Below, piece after piece: positions 43,436-52,260 of a DNA stretch of 64,000 nucleotides. The notes below the pieces were generated by a model. The model was not told the DNA's origin and made no database searches. It saw only the letters and a list, made by a program, of their open reading frames with translations. This stretch comes from Rhodothermia bacterium (GTDB taxonomy: Bacteria; Bacteroidota; Rhodothermia; Rhodothermales; JAAAOL01). Each line of letters begins with the position of its first letter. Position 1 is the first letter of the stretch. A program made the position numbers and the translations under genes. Location of the stretch: NCBI GenBank assembly GCA_030428385.1, contig JAUIDY010000004.1:36262-100261 (forward strand). The letters are read 5' to 3'.

Positions 43436-45733
43436 TTATTTCAATTCGACTTTGAGGCCGAACGAAGGAAGGAGCGGAAGCTGATTCAACCGGCGCAGCG
43501 AAAACAGGTCAAAGTAAAACAGGTTGTTGCGGTCGTAGGTGTTCACCACCCCGGCTTGCAGGGTCGCCGATGCGTTGCGCGAGAACAGGAACTCACGCTC
43601 GACGGACACATCGAGGCGGTGGTACGTAGGCAGGCGGCCTTCGTAAGGACGGCCGTACAGCACGCGGGTGTCGCCGGGGCGTTCGGTGACATCGACCGGG
43701 CCATCCACCAGCACAAACTCGTCAAAGCCCAGCGCCTCACTAAACGGCAGGCCCGAGCCATACTGCCAGCGGGCGTTGATGGCAAACCCGTACAGCTTCA
43801 CACTGCCCAACGCGTTGAGCTGGTGCCGGCGGTCGTGCGGCGGCGAGTAGCGTTGTTCCAACGTGCCAAACCAGAACTGGATGGACTCCTGCTGGGCGTC
43901 GTAATCCACCTGCGAGTAGCCGTAGTTGATGAAGCCGTAGAACGGGAACCGCTCGATTTCCATGCGGAGGTCCACACCGTATACCTGCCCCTCGGCGGGT
44001 TGCAGGTTGGTGTTAAACCGGGGAAACGCGCTCCACTCGGCCACCGACAGGTTGTCCAGCTTCTTGTAGAACCCTTCGACCGAAAACTCGAAGCCGCCAC
44101 GTGGCTCGATCTGGTAGCCGCCGATAAAGTGGATGGCCTGCGGCACCACGCCCAGCGGCGACGACGTCCACGCCGTGAACACATCCCCGGCATCGCGGCG
44201 GTCATTCAGGCCCACAATTTCCTGATGGTAAATCCCGGCAGCCCCGCTAACGCGGTGGATGCCCAACTGCCACACGGCCCGCAGGCGCGGCTCGACGAAG
44301 TTGCGGCCCTTGCTGGGGAATGACTGAAACCGCAGCCCCGGCTGGATACGCAGCCCATTCTCCCAGGAGAACTCCGGCTCGATATAGATCCCGGCTTCGG
44401 TGATAAATTCGGTGTCGGTTTGCAGGTTTTGGAACTGCCCGCCCAACTCGCTCTCTAGCGTGGAGGAACGAATGTAGAGGCCCCAGTTGATGTCGCTAGC
44501 GCCGAGGTAATGGGTCATATTGGCGGCCACGTTGTACTGCTCCGTTGCGGAAGAACGCGAGGGCGCACTGGCGGGACCAAACGTGTTCTCGACGCTGGAA
44601 TACGACAGCAACACCTCGGCCAGCACTGGCAGGGTGCGGGGCAGCAGCAGGTAGCGGGCGCTGATGGCCTGGTTGTTCCAGATGACCTGATCGGCCTCGT
44701 TTTCACTACCGAGGACCGAACCGTCTTCTTCGCCCAACACGCCCCGGTCATACGTCCGGATGGCGGTGACGGACGCCTGGCTGTTTTCGGAAAGCTCGGC
44801 GTGCAGCTTGGCAAACTGGTCGTCAAATTTGTACGGCAGCGGATCGTCGATCAGGTTCGACGCGCCCTGCTCAATCACCGACGTGCGGCCCGACACCATA
44901 AACGACACGCGATCGCGGACGAGCGGCCCTTCGAGGCGGGCGCTGCTCACAAACGGAGCCACCGACACGGCCCCGGCAAGGCGGCGCTTGTTGCCGTTGC
45001 GCGTGGAGACATCAATCACGGACGAAAGCCGCCCGCCGTATCGCGCCCCAAAGCCGCCTGCGTACACATCCGTCGAGTTGATGATGTCGGACGGAAACGC
45101 CGAATAGAACCCGATGAGGTGGAACGGCTGGTACAGCAACGCCCCGTCGATGAGCACGAGGTTCTGCGTGGGTTCGCCGCCGCGGATAAAGAGTTGTCCG
45201 CCCTGGTCCCCCGTGGAAACGACGCCCGGCAGCGTGCCGAGGTACTGCACCAAGTCGCCCGACACATCCGGCGACGGCACCAGTTCGATATCTTGCGCCC
45301 GGATGGTTTGCAACCCCGCTGTCACCGACGCCGCGCCGACGGTTTCGCGCTCGCTTTCTACCAGCACTTCGCCCAGTTCGGCCTCGCCAAACGTGATCTC
45401 GAAGCTAAACGTGCGGATGCCTTCTTCCAGCGTAATGGTGGTCTCGTAGGTCTGGTATCCGATGAAGGTGCCCCGCAGGGTGTAGGTGCCTTCGGGAATG
45501 CGTGAGATGGCGTAGAACCCGTCCGTGTCGGTGGCGGCCCCCAGCAACGCACCTTCACTGTTGGTCAGGATGACGTTGACGCCTTGGAGCGGCTGCCCAT
45601 CGGAGTCGTCTGCGACAAAGCCGCGCAAGGTAGCATTTTGGGCCTGGGCCAGAGAAAGCGGAAGCAGGGTACCGATCAGCAGCAACCACCCCATTCGAAG
45701 GCACTTCGTGGCACGCAGCGAAAACATATTCAT
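43436..45733 (-). CDS. TonB-dependent receptor with carboxypeptidase-regulatory domain, 1
   Basis: A 765-residue outer-membrane receptor: signal peptide (MGWLLLIGTLLPLSLAQAQ region), a CarboxypepD_reg-like domain (about 31-115: ATLRGFVADDSDGQPLQGVN, YTLRGTFIGYQTYET), a plug (GDLVQYLGTLPGVVSTGDQGG ... FIRGGEPTQNLVLIDGAL) and a 22-strand-type barrel ending in SFGLKVELK. Uptake needs TonB. The plug carries the family signature RYGGRLSSVIDVSTRNGN. First gene of an operon with a DUF4249 lipoprotein. It resembles the two other receptors in the window. The substrate is not predictable. Confidence 0.93.
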   Translation of the reverse strand: MNMFSLRATKCLRMGWLLLIGTLLPLSLAQAQNATLRGFVADDSDGQPLQGVNVILTNSEGALLGAATDTDGFYAISRIPEGTYTLRGTFIGYQTYETTITLEEGIRTFSFEITFGEAELGEVLVESERETVGAASVTAGLQTIRAQDIELVPSPDVSGDLVQYLGTLPGVVSTGDQGGQLFIRGGEPTQNLVLIDGALLYQPFHLIGFYSAFPSDIINSTDVYAGGFGARYGGRLSSVIDVSTRNGNKRRLAGAVSVAPFVSSARLEGPLVRDRVSFMVSGRTSVIEQGASNLIDDPLPYKFDDQFAKLHAELSENSQASVTAIRTYDRGVLGEEDGSVLGSENEADQVIWNNQAISARYLLLPRTLPVLAEVLLSYSSVENTFGPASAPSRSSATEQYNVAANMTHYLGASDINWGLYIRSSTLESELGGQFQNLQTDTEFITEAGIYIEPEFSWENGLRIQPGLRFQSFPSKGRNFVEPRLRAVWQLGIHRVSGAAGIYHQEIVGLNDRRDAGDVFTAWTSSPLGVVPQAIHFIGGYQIEPRGGFEFSVEGFYKKLDNLSVAEWSAFPRFNTNLQPAEGQVYGVDLRMEIERFPFYGFINYGYSQVDYDAQQESIQFWFGTLEQRYSPPHDRRHQLNALGSVKLYGFAINARWQYGSGLPFSEALGFDEFVLVDGPVDVTERPGDTRVLYGRPYEGRLPTYHRLDVSVEREFLFSRNASATLQAGVVNTYDRNNLFYFDLFSLRRLNQLPLLPSFGLKVELK

Positions 45734-45882
45734 AAGCTAGAAAAGCATCAGCCGAAAAAGATGGCGCATGTTACGGACTCAAGCCTGCGAAAGAAAGGGA
45801 AATGTACGTCAATAATTGAGGGATGTCGGATGAGGATTGGGGGAAACAGGTGTTGGGCAGAGGGAGAGAATAGGCGTGCAGG

Positions 45883-46809
45883 CTAGGGGCAGCCTTCATC
45901 GGTGGCGAGGTAGCCGATTTCGGTGCGGACGTCTTCGGTGAGGGTCCAACTGACCGAGTGATGAACCACGGCACCAAAGAAACCAAAGCCGTTGGTGACA
46001 TCCGTCTGCGGGCGCTTCCACTCGGGGCCGAATTCGTCAACGGTCATACGGACGCTGCATAGGATGATGTTGGTTCCCTGAACGGGGCGGTTCAACCGGG
46101 AAAGGACTTCGTTGCGGTTGCGGCTGAGCGGAATGTGGAGCGCCCAGGCATCGTCCACGGCTTCGCCATCGTCGCCTATGGGAAGGGTAATCGTGGCGGG
46201 ATCATTGCCGGGGATAACCACCGTATACTGCACCGTGGCGTTGTGGGGCGTTTCGGCAAAGTCGTTCCAGATCACAATTTGCTCATATTCGTCCAGAAAA
46301 CGACGCACGGAGTCGGTGGCAGCGGTGGTCGGGTCGGGCAGCGTTACGCGGGTCTCCGTTGTTGCGCCATCGTTGCGGCGGATCGACAGCTGAAACCGCT
46401 CGCTGTGGGTCACTGCCATCGGCGCGTAGTACAGGAAGCCGTTGGTGCCGTCGTCGAGTTGCACCAGCGAGTCCTGCCACACCACTTCGTCGCCTGTGGC
46501 TTCGTTGCGGGAAGAAACCACCACGTTGCCTGCTTCCAGCGGCAGCGCCGCCGTCTCCCGAACCGGACTGATGCGGACGAACTGCGTGTCGCTTCGGGTA
46601 TCGAGGTAGCCGTAAATGGAAAAGAATTCGTTGTCGTTGTCTACGATAGGGTCGAAGTCGGACGAACAGGCGGCGAGGAAAAGGAAAAGCGAGAGGAAGA
46701 GGGGAAGGGGGAAAGGGAGAAAAGGGGAGAGGGTGTGTGGGAGTTTGGGGGTGTGGGAGTTTGGGAGGTTGGGGGGAACGATGGGTTGGTGTTGGTTGGT
46801 TATCATCAT
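45883..46809 (-). CDS. DUF4249 lipoprotein (receptor partner 2)
   Basis: A 308-residue lipoprotein: lipobox LAAC follows FPLPLFLSLFLFLAAC. The mature start SSDFDPIVDNDNEFFSIYGYLD and the C-terminal NGFGFFGAVVHHSVSWTL fit DUF4249. The start codon overlaps the receptor stop (ATGATG), so they are coupled. The region before the hydrophobic core (NLPNSHTPKLPHTLSPFLP) is strange: it is made of a simple DNA repeat rather than a normal basic n-region, and it has only one Lys. No later Met exists, so this N-terminus is needed unless a non-ATG start is used. Confidence 0.85.
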   Translation of the reverse strand: MMITNQHQPIVPPNLPNSHTPKLPHTLSPFLPFPLPLFLSLFLFLAACSSDFDPIVDNDNEFFSIYGYLDTRSDTQFVRISPVRETAALPLEAGNVVVSSRNEATGDEVVWQDSLVQLDDGTNGFLYYAPMAVTHSERFQLSIRRNDGATTETRVTLPDPTTAATDSVRRFLDEYEQIVIWNDFAETPHNATVQYTVVIPGNDPATITLPIGDDGEAVDDAWALHIPLSRNRNEVLSRLNRPVQGTNIILCSVRMTVDEFGPEWKRPQTDVTNGFGFFGAVVHHSVSWTLTEDVRTEIGYLATDEGCP

Positions 46810-49094
46810 TTGACCTCCACGCTGAGTCCGAGGGACGGGATGAAGGGCAACTGGTCGATGCGGCGTCCGGCAAACAGGTCGTAGTCGAACAGATTGGCGC
46901 GGTTGTAGACGTTGATGGCACCGCCTTGCAACACAGCGCGGAACCGGGGCAACTCAAACTGCCGCTCGATGGAGATGTCAAGGCGGTGGTAGGCGGGCAG
47001 GCGGCTGTCGTACAGGTTGCCTGCCTGAATCAATTGAGGTTGCCCGGCTTGCGTGTGAAACGCGCCGTCGGGCTGGCCGAGGTCGAGGGCATCGTAGAAG
47101 CCCGCCGAGCGCGTAAACGGCAGCCCCGAGCCGAACTGCCACTGCACACTCATCGACAGGGCCCCGCGTCCGTAGCGTCCCAGCAGGTTCACCTGGTGAC
47201 GGCGATCGTGCGGGGGCGAAAACTTCACGGGCGGCAGCACCCGCTCCGGCGCGATGCCGACGAGGTTGGCGCTGTTGTTGGGCAGGTACGTGACCTTGCC
47301 CAGGCCATAGTTGAGCGCTCCGTAGAAATCGGAGCGCAGGAATTCCAGCTTCATGTCGAGGCCGGTGGACGTGCCATCCACCGGATTAATCAGGAGGCCC
47401 GTCTGGCTGCCGCCGCCATATTCGGCAAAGGCGAGGTCATCGAAGGATTTGCGATACAATTCCAGCGAGGCGGTGAAGAGATCGAACACCCAGCCCTTCC
47501 ATCCTGCCGAAAGATGTGTGGCTTTGGGTACGGGGCGGTTCGGCGGCGACGGCGCCCACGCCACGAACGCATCCGTCACGTCGCGGGCGTTGTGCAGGCC
47601 GATGATGTCCTGGCGGTACTGGCCCCAGGCGAAGCTGAAGGTGTGTTGTTCCTCTAAGCGGGGCGGTTGCCAGTCAATGCGGAAGCGGGGCTCGAACGAA
47701 ATCTTGGATCGGCTGGGGAAGGAATGCATCCGCAGGCCCGGCTCGATGCGGAGCGCGTCGTTGACCTGCCAGCGCACATCGCCGTAGAGCCCGCCTTCGG
47801 AAAGGAATTCTTCGTTCTCAAATTCGCCAAAGCGGTTGCTGAAGCTGTAGCTGCGCCCAAACAGCCCCGCGTGCACCACCGATTCGCCAAGGTAGTACAC
47901 AAACTTGGCTTCCACCCCGCCCGTTTGGGCCTTAGCGGTGCGCAGGGGCGAACGAAACGGCTCGTAGCTGCTTTCGAGGCGAGAGACGAAGAAGCGGATC
48001 TGCGCCAGCACGGGCGACTCTTCGGGCAGGTACGTGTAGTTGCCACCATACGCCGTGTTGGCCCAGCGGAGCAGGTTGGGTATGCCCTCGGTGTCGGCAA
48101 TGTCGCCTTCGTCGAACGTGTGCAGGGCGGTGAGTTCGAGGCTGCTGGTGCGGTTGAGGAAAGCATGTAGTTTGGCAAACCGGTCGCCGAAACGGTACGG
48201 CAATTCCTCGCCAATGATGTCTGGCGCGATGCGCTCGATGACCGACTCGCGGGCCGAGGCCAGAATCGAGACGCGCTCGGGGACGAACGGGATCTCAAGC
48301 CGGACCGTGCTAAGGAAAGGAGCCACCGACGCTGCGCCCACTACCCGCTGCTTGTTACCGTTGCGCGTGTTCACATCGATGACAGACGAAAGCCGCCCGC
48401 CGTACCGCGCGCCGAAGCCGCTTGTGTACACGTCGGCAAACGCAATGAGGTCAGCGGGAAAGGCCGAGTAAAACCCGACGATGTGGAACGGCTGGAAGAT
48501 GGGCATGCCGTCCAGCATAATGAGGTTCTGGGTGGGCGTGCCGCCACGAATAAAAAGCTGCCCGCCCCGGTCGCCCTGGGTTACCACGCCCGGCTGGGTT
48601 TGCAAGTACGCCGCCAGGTCCGCCGAGACGCCCGGCGTGGGGACCCGCGCCAGCATCGACGGGCGGATGGTTTGCACGCCCACGCCCTGGTCCACGCTGT
48701 TGCCGCGCTGGCTTTCCACCACCACTTCGTCCATCTGGGCTTCATCGACCTGCAACGCTATTTCCAGTGCCACATTGGCGTTGAAGTCGAGCGACAGCGT
48801 ATCGGCGTGTTCCAGGTAGCTGACGAAGGAACTGCGCAGCAGATAGGTGCCGGGCGGGATGCGCGTGAGGATGAAATAGCCGCCATCGTCGGCGGCGGTG
48901 CCCATCTGGCGTCCGTCGTCCATGCTTTCGACCACCACCGCGGCTCCCGACAACGGCTGGGCGTCGGCCGCATCGATGACACGACCGCGCACGGTGGCAA
49001 ACTGCGCCTGGGTGGCAAGCGGAAACAGCATCCAGAGTACCCAAACCCAGCATCCGCCGTGCGGGGTACACAACCGTGAAAGCCAGGATGCCAT
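46806..49094 (-). CDS. TonB-dependent receptor with carboxypeptidase-regulatory domain, 2
   Basis: A 762-residue outer-membrane receptor. The start at 49094 is preferred because the hydrophobic signal (GGCWVWVLWMLFPLATQAQ) lies close to it; an in-frame ATG at 49169 would add 25 residues. The CarboxypepD_reg-like domain (ATVRGRVIDAADAQPLSGAA, YLLRSSFVSYLEHAD), plug (ADLAAYLQTQPGVVTQGDRGG, FIRGGTPTQNLIMLDGMPIF) and barrel ending LPFIPSLGLSVEVK follow. Operon with a DUF4249 lipoprotein that it overlaps by four bases. Confidence 0.92.
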   Translation of the reverse strand: MASWLSRLCTPHGGCWVWVLWMLFPLATQAQFATVRGRVIDAADAQPLSGAAVVVESMDDGRQMGTAADDGGYFILTRIPPGTYLLRSSFVSYLEHADTLSLDFNANVALEIALQVDEAQMDEVVVESQRGNSVDQGVGVQTIRPSMLARVPTPGVSADLAAYLQTQPGVVTQGDRGGQLFIRGGTPTQNLIMLDGMPIFQPFHIVGFYSAFPADLIAFADVYTSGFGARYGGRLSSVIDVNTRNGNKQRVVGAASVAPFLSTVRLEIPFVPERVSILASARESVIERIAPDIIGEELPYRFGDRFAKLHAFLNRTSSLELTALHTFDEGDIADTEGIPNLLRWANTAYGGNYTYLPEESPVLAQIRFFVSRLESSYEPFRSPLRTAKAQTGGVEAKFVYYLGESVVHAGLFGRSYSFSNRFGEFENEEFLSEGGLYGDVRWQVNDALRIEPGLRMHSFPSRSKISFEPRFRIDWQPPRLEEQHTFSFAWGQYRQDIIGLHNARDVTDAFVAWAPSPPNRPVPKATHLSAGWKGWVFDLFTASLELYRKSFDDLAFAEYGGGSQTGLLINPVDGTSTGLDMKLEFLRSDFYGALNYGLGKVTYLPNNSANLVGIAPERVLPPVKFSPPHDRRHQVNLLGRYGRGALSMSVQWQFGSGLPFTRSAGFYDALDLGQPDGAFHTQAGQPQLIQAGNLYDSRLPAYHRLDISIERQFELPRFRAVLQGGAINVYNRANLFDYDLFAGRRIDQLPFIPSLGLSVEVK

Positions 49095-49336
49095 GCAGTT
49101 TGTGGTGAGGTGAGGGTGGGAAAACAAGCCAACCAACGTAGGGAGACGGCGGTTCGGGTGGCTTGTCATAGGGTGAAACTACCAAAAACGGCGGCATTAC
49201 CTAGAAAAACAAGGCAAAAAAGAGGGGAGGCGTTGGCGGGTGTGGGCGTGGTTGGGTATGGGGAAAGGGAGAGCAGGCGACCTGTTTTTTTGAAAGGCCG
49301 TGATTGTTTGGTCATCGGCAAACGGTGTCAACCTTC

Positions 49337-49372
49337 CATACGCCCACACCCCCATACGCCCATACCTATTCC
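49337..49372. repeat. Dispersed repeat overlapping the rlmI stop codon
   Basis: CATACGCCCACACCCCCATACG (22 bp) recurs identically at 63278-63299. In both places it is followed by a similar CCnnnCCTATTCC that contains the stop codon (TAG read on the minus strand). The minus strand is G-rich with four G-runs, so a quadruplex is possible. Confidence 0.7.
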
Positions 49373-50541
49373 ACATGCAGCACCAACCCTTTCAGGTATT
49401 CGCCTTCCGGGTGGTAGATATTAATGGGGTGGTCGGGCGGTTGCGAGAGTTGGTAGAGGACACGGACGGTGCGTCCGGCGTCGGCGGCGGCCCCGAAGAC
49501 GATCTTGCGAAACAGGTCGCGGTCGATGTTTTGGGAACAGGAGAACGTAAACAGCAAGCCGCCCGGCGTGAGGCGGTGCATGGCGTTCAGGTTGATGTCT
49601 TTGTAGCCGTGGGACGCGTTGCGCACGGCACGGGCATGTTTGGCAAAGGCCGGGGGATCAAGAACGATGAGGTCGTAGGTGCGGTCTTCCCGCAGGAAGT
49701 CGAAGCAGTCGGCGGCGATGGTTTGGTGCGCCGCATCGGAGAAGTTGAGCCGCACGTTTTCCTCCGCCAGCGCCAGGGCAGGCTCCGACGAATCGACCGA
49801 GTCCACGGCTGCCGCGCCGCCCGCGAGGGCATACACGCTGAAGCCCCCCGTATAGCTAAACGCATTCAGCACCCGCTTACCGGCGCTGAAACGCTGCACC
49901 AACGCCCGGTTTTCGCGCTGATCGAGAAAGAAACCCGTCTTCTGCCCCGTCTCGATGTCCACGTTGAAGTGCAGGCCATGTTCTTGTACGCTCCGGGTCG
50001 TTTTGCTTGTGGCCTCTGTTAGCCAGCCGCCTTGCACATCCACGCCCTCCAGGACGCGGGCATTTTTTTTGGTTTTGAGCCACACCTTATGGTAGCCGAG
50101 TGCGCTGAAGGCTTGCAGCAGAAATGGGAGTCGCTGCGCCATGCCCTTGATGAGCAGTTGCAATACCACCACCTCGCCATACACATCAGCGATGACGCCG
50201 GGCAGACCGTCGCCCTCGGCGTGCAGGAGCCGGAAGCAGGTGGTGTCGTGGGTCAGGTGTGGCTGGCGCAGGGCGTGGGCGCGCTGTACGGCAGCCACCC
50301 AATACGCCGCTTCTTCAAAGGCAAATGGCGAATCTCCAAAATGAAACAGGCGGCAGACGATTTGGCTTTTCGGGTTAAAAAAACCATGCGCTAGCACCTC
50401 GCCCTGGTTGGTGCTCACCGCCACAATGTCGCCGTGTTTGGCTTTAGGAAGTTGCTTGATTGCGCCCGAGAACAGCCACGGATGGCGGTTGCGTACCGAG
50501 CGGTCGCGCCCGGATTTAAGGACGAGGGTGGGGTAGGGCAT
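49366..50541 (-). CDS. rlmI: 23S rRNA m5C methyltransferase RlmI-like
   Basis: A 391-residue class I methyltransferase of the RlmI family, which methylates 23S rRNA C1962 in E. coli. The N-terminal PUA-like domain has RSVRNRHPWLFSGAIKQLP. The family motifs are RLLHAEGDGLPGVIADVYG, GQKTGFFLDQRENRALV, LNAFSYTGGFSVYALAGGA (SAM motif I), DLIVLDPPAFAK and FTFSCSQNI. The length matches RlmI (396 in E. coli). No neighbours give more context. A repeat overlaps its stop codon. Confidence 0.92.
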   Translation of the reverse strand: MPYPTLVLKSGRDRSVRNRHPWLFSGAIKQLPKAKHGDIVAVSTNQGEVLAHGFFNPKSQIVCRLFHFGDSPFAFEEAAYWVAAVQRAHALRQPHLTHDTTCFRLLHAEGDGLPGVIADVYGEVVVLQLLIKGMAQRLPFLLQAFSALGYHKVWLKTKKNARVLEGVDVQGGWLTEATSKTTRSVQEHGLHFNVDIETGQKTGFFLDQRENRALVQRFSAGKRVLNAFSYTGGFSVYALAGGAAAVDSVDSSEPALALAEENVRLNFSDAAHQTIAADCFDFLREDRTYDLIVLDPPAFAKHARAVRNASHGYKDINLNAMHRLTPGGLLFTFSCSQNIDRDLFRKIVFGAAADAGRTVRVLYQLSQPPDHPINIYHPEGEYLKGLVLHVE

Positions 50542-50591
50542 ATAGGGTCTATCAGGTCAGCAGGTTGTTGGGTTACGGTAACCTGCGTGGC

Positions 50592-51002
50592 TTATTGCAA
50601 AGAGCGTGTATCAGGCAAGGTACAAGCCTTCTTGTCGAAGGTTACCAGGCCCGCAGCCCCAGCTTTTTGATACGCCACATGAAGCAGCGCATCGGCGAAG
50701 TCGGCGGCATGCGTTTGGTAAAGGGCGAGTGCGTCGCGGACGGTTTCGGCTTCCAGCACGCGGAGCGACCGAATGTGGAGCAGCGTATCGAGGGCCGCGA
50801 CGATTTCGGCTTTCGGTACACGGTAGCCGGAGCCAAGCACCCACACCAACTCGCACAGCATCACAGGATGAATAAGCCCCGGCGCGTCCGGAGTGCAGGC
50901 GGTTTCAATATAATCGCGCGCGGCCTCGAACTGGGCTGGGTCGTCGGCGATGAGGTAGCGTACCAAGACATTCGTATCCAGTCCCCCGGCAGGTTTCGCC
51001 AT
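50592..51002 (-). CDS. PIN-domain toxin (VapC-like)
   Basis: A 136-residue PIN-fold ribonuclease: GLDTNVLVRYLIADD with the first catalytic Asp, CELVWVLGSGY with the second acidic residue, and THAADFADALLHVA with the third and fourth, then GLVTFDKKA. The ATG at 51002 is preferred over the TTG at 51008. It starts two bases after the stop of an AbrB-type antitoxin gene, the standard type II order (antitoxin first). Confidence 0.9.
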   Translation of the reverse strand: MAKPAGGLDTNVLVRYLIADDPAQFEAARDYIETACTPDAPGLIHPVMLCELVWVLGSGYRVPKAEIVAALDTLLHIRSLRVLEAETVRDALALYQTHAADFADALLHVAYQKAGAAGLVTFDKKACTLPDTRSLQ

Positions 51003-51004
51003 GG

Positions 51005-51259
51005 TCAAGCGTCCTCTTGCTGGACGACCGCATCAGCAAGCGCAGCATCCATTGCCTCGATGGAAAGGGGAGTGGCCGGGGCAAACTGCCGAAGCGCCCC
51101 ACGCAGCGGCCGTGCGGATTCGTGGTATTTGCGCAGCACGACCGTTCCATCAGGCGCAATGACAAACTCCACCGCACTACCGGGTTCGACCCGTAAATGC
51201 TCGCGCACCGCCTTCGGAATCGTCACCTGCCCTTTGCTGGAGACCGATGAGGTAGACAT
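51005..51259 (-). CDS. AbrB/MazE-type antitoxin
   Basis: An 84-residue swapped-hairpin DNA-binding protein: SSVSSKGQVTIPKAVREHL followed by VEPGSAVEFVIAPDGTVVLRK is the classic AbrB fold. The C-terminal third should wrap the PIN toxin. ATG 51259 is chosen by the domain start. The complex probably represses its own promoter upstream of 51260. Confidence 0.92.
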   Translation of the reverse strand: MSTSSVSSKGQVTIPKAVREHLRVEPGSAVEFVIAPDGTVVLRKYHESARPLRGALRQFAPATPLSIEAMDAALADAVVQQEDA

Positions 51260-51489
51260 GAAAGTAAGACTTGTGAGCTTTTGCTTTACTTTATCCAATT
51301 AGTAAAACCCTTTCGGGATAATACGGTTTCGAAACGATCCTCCCAAGCAAAAGGGATATTGACGCGTGGAAATTCGGCCAAACGGCGAGTTGCTCCACCT
51401 TGGTTGGAGAAAACAGGGAGCGGTGGTCGTTTTGCCGGGGTTTTAGGACAGTGAGACCTGTTGACTTGCGACCAGACAGACGCAACATC

Positions 51490-51603
51490 ACCGATACTGC
51501 CCGAAGTCCTCATCGTCCTCAAAGCCGTCGTCGTCATCGTCGGCTCCGAAGCGGCCCAGCGACGAGAGCATCGAGCCCATGATGTCGCTGTACGACGCGC
51601 CGA
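51490..51603 (-). pseudogene. Duplicated 3' end of the MoxR-like gene
   Basis: 113 of 114 bases are the same as 52263-52376. In the minus reading it encodes the last 38 or so residues of the MoxR-like ATPase (YSDIMGSMLSSLGRFGAD, then DDDDDGFEDDEDFGQYR) and a TGA stop, one residue differing (Q for R). Weaker similarity reaches to about 51463. It has no start and is the left repeat around the nucleotidyltransferase islet. Confidence 0.92.
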
Positions 51604-51605
51604 GG

Positions 51606-52049
51606 TTAGGACAGGTGCTCCAGGTCGTCCAAGTCCTTATGCCGCCCGCTAGCTCGTTTGTTTTGTTTTAAGCAATCCAGCCCGATAATGCTGACAGCAA
51701 TTCCATCCAGCATGTCTTCGGTGCGTTTGGCATAACAGGTCTCGAACGTGACGCCAGAGATTGACATCATTACCTCAATTCGGAGAGGGGCGTAGCCCAT
51801 CCGGACAATGCGATTTGTTTCCAGAAAAATCTCAGGTTTCAGTGTTTCAACCCCGAATCCAAAATCGGTCAAGACGTGCACCATCCGTTTCGCATTACTC
51901 GGATCACGAGCAATCCAACAATCAATGTCAGCGGTAGTACGCGGATAGCCATAATACCCCACGGCATAGCCCCCCACGAGCAGGTATCTAACCTGATGGT
52001 CTTTCAACAACTGCAAGAACTCGCGAAACTCGGTCGGTAGCCGGATCAT
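51606..52049 (-). CDS. Nucleotidyltransferase-like protein (AbiEii/DUF6036-type), toxin candidate
   Basis: A 147-residue protein of the DNA-polymerase-beta-like nucleotidyltransferase fold: VRYLLVGGYAVGYYGYPRTTADIDCWIAR holds the GG-Y motif and the DxD pair (TADID), followed by RIEVMMSISGVTF and a C-terminal KDLDDLEHL helix. Such proteins pair with a small partner and behave as toxin-antitoxin modules. The ATG at 52049 overlaps the 3' end of the partner gene by 62 nt. Its stop lies three bases past the edge of the left 114-bp repeat, so the islet is compact. Confidence 0.85.
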   Translation of the reverse strand: MIRLPTEFREFLQLLKDHQVRYLLVGGYAVGYYGYPRTTADIDCWIARDPSNAKRMVHVLTDFGFGVETLKPEIFLETNRIVRMGYAPLRIEVMMSISGVTFETCYAKRTEDMLDGIAVSIIGLDCLKQNKRASGRHKDLDDLEHLS

Positions 52050-52197
52050 AGTCGTAATTAATCTGACGCATCAGTTCCATCGCCTCTAACCGCTCGTCGG
52101 GAGACTTCGAAAGCCAGTATGCCCGTTCCTTTGTCACATCCTCGTGTGCATCAAAGGAAAACGCCGTTTTATCAAGCTGAAATTTATTTCTAAGCAT
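51988..52197 (-). CDS. Small partner of the nucleotidyltransferase, antitoxin candidate
   Basis: A 69-residue protein: MLRNKFQLDKTAFSFDAHED, then YWLSKSPDERLEAMELMRQINYDYDPATDRVSRVL. The pattern W-L-x-K-x-P-x-E-R-L-x-A-x-E-x-M-R ending in YDPAT-R-V-x-RV is, from memory, that of the short proteins encoded just before AbiEii/DUF6036 nucleotidyltransferases. The two genes overlap by 62 nt in different frames, so they are coupled. Function is inferred from that context. Confidence 0.75.
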   Translation of the reverse strand: MLRNKFQLDKTAFSFDAHEDVTKERAYWLSKSPDERLEAMELMRQINYDYDPATDRVSRVLAVVERPSG

Positions 52198-52260
52198 CGC
52201 TCTGCGAAATTTTCTGCATCACAAGATAAAATGCAGGCTTGCGACCTGACAAACCCAATG

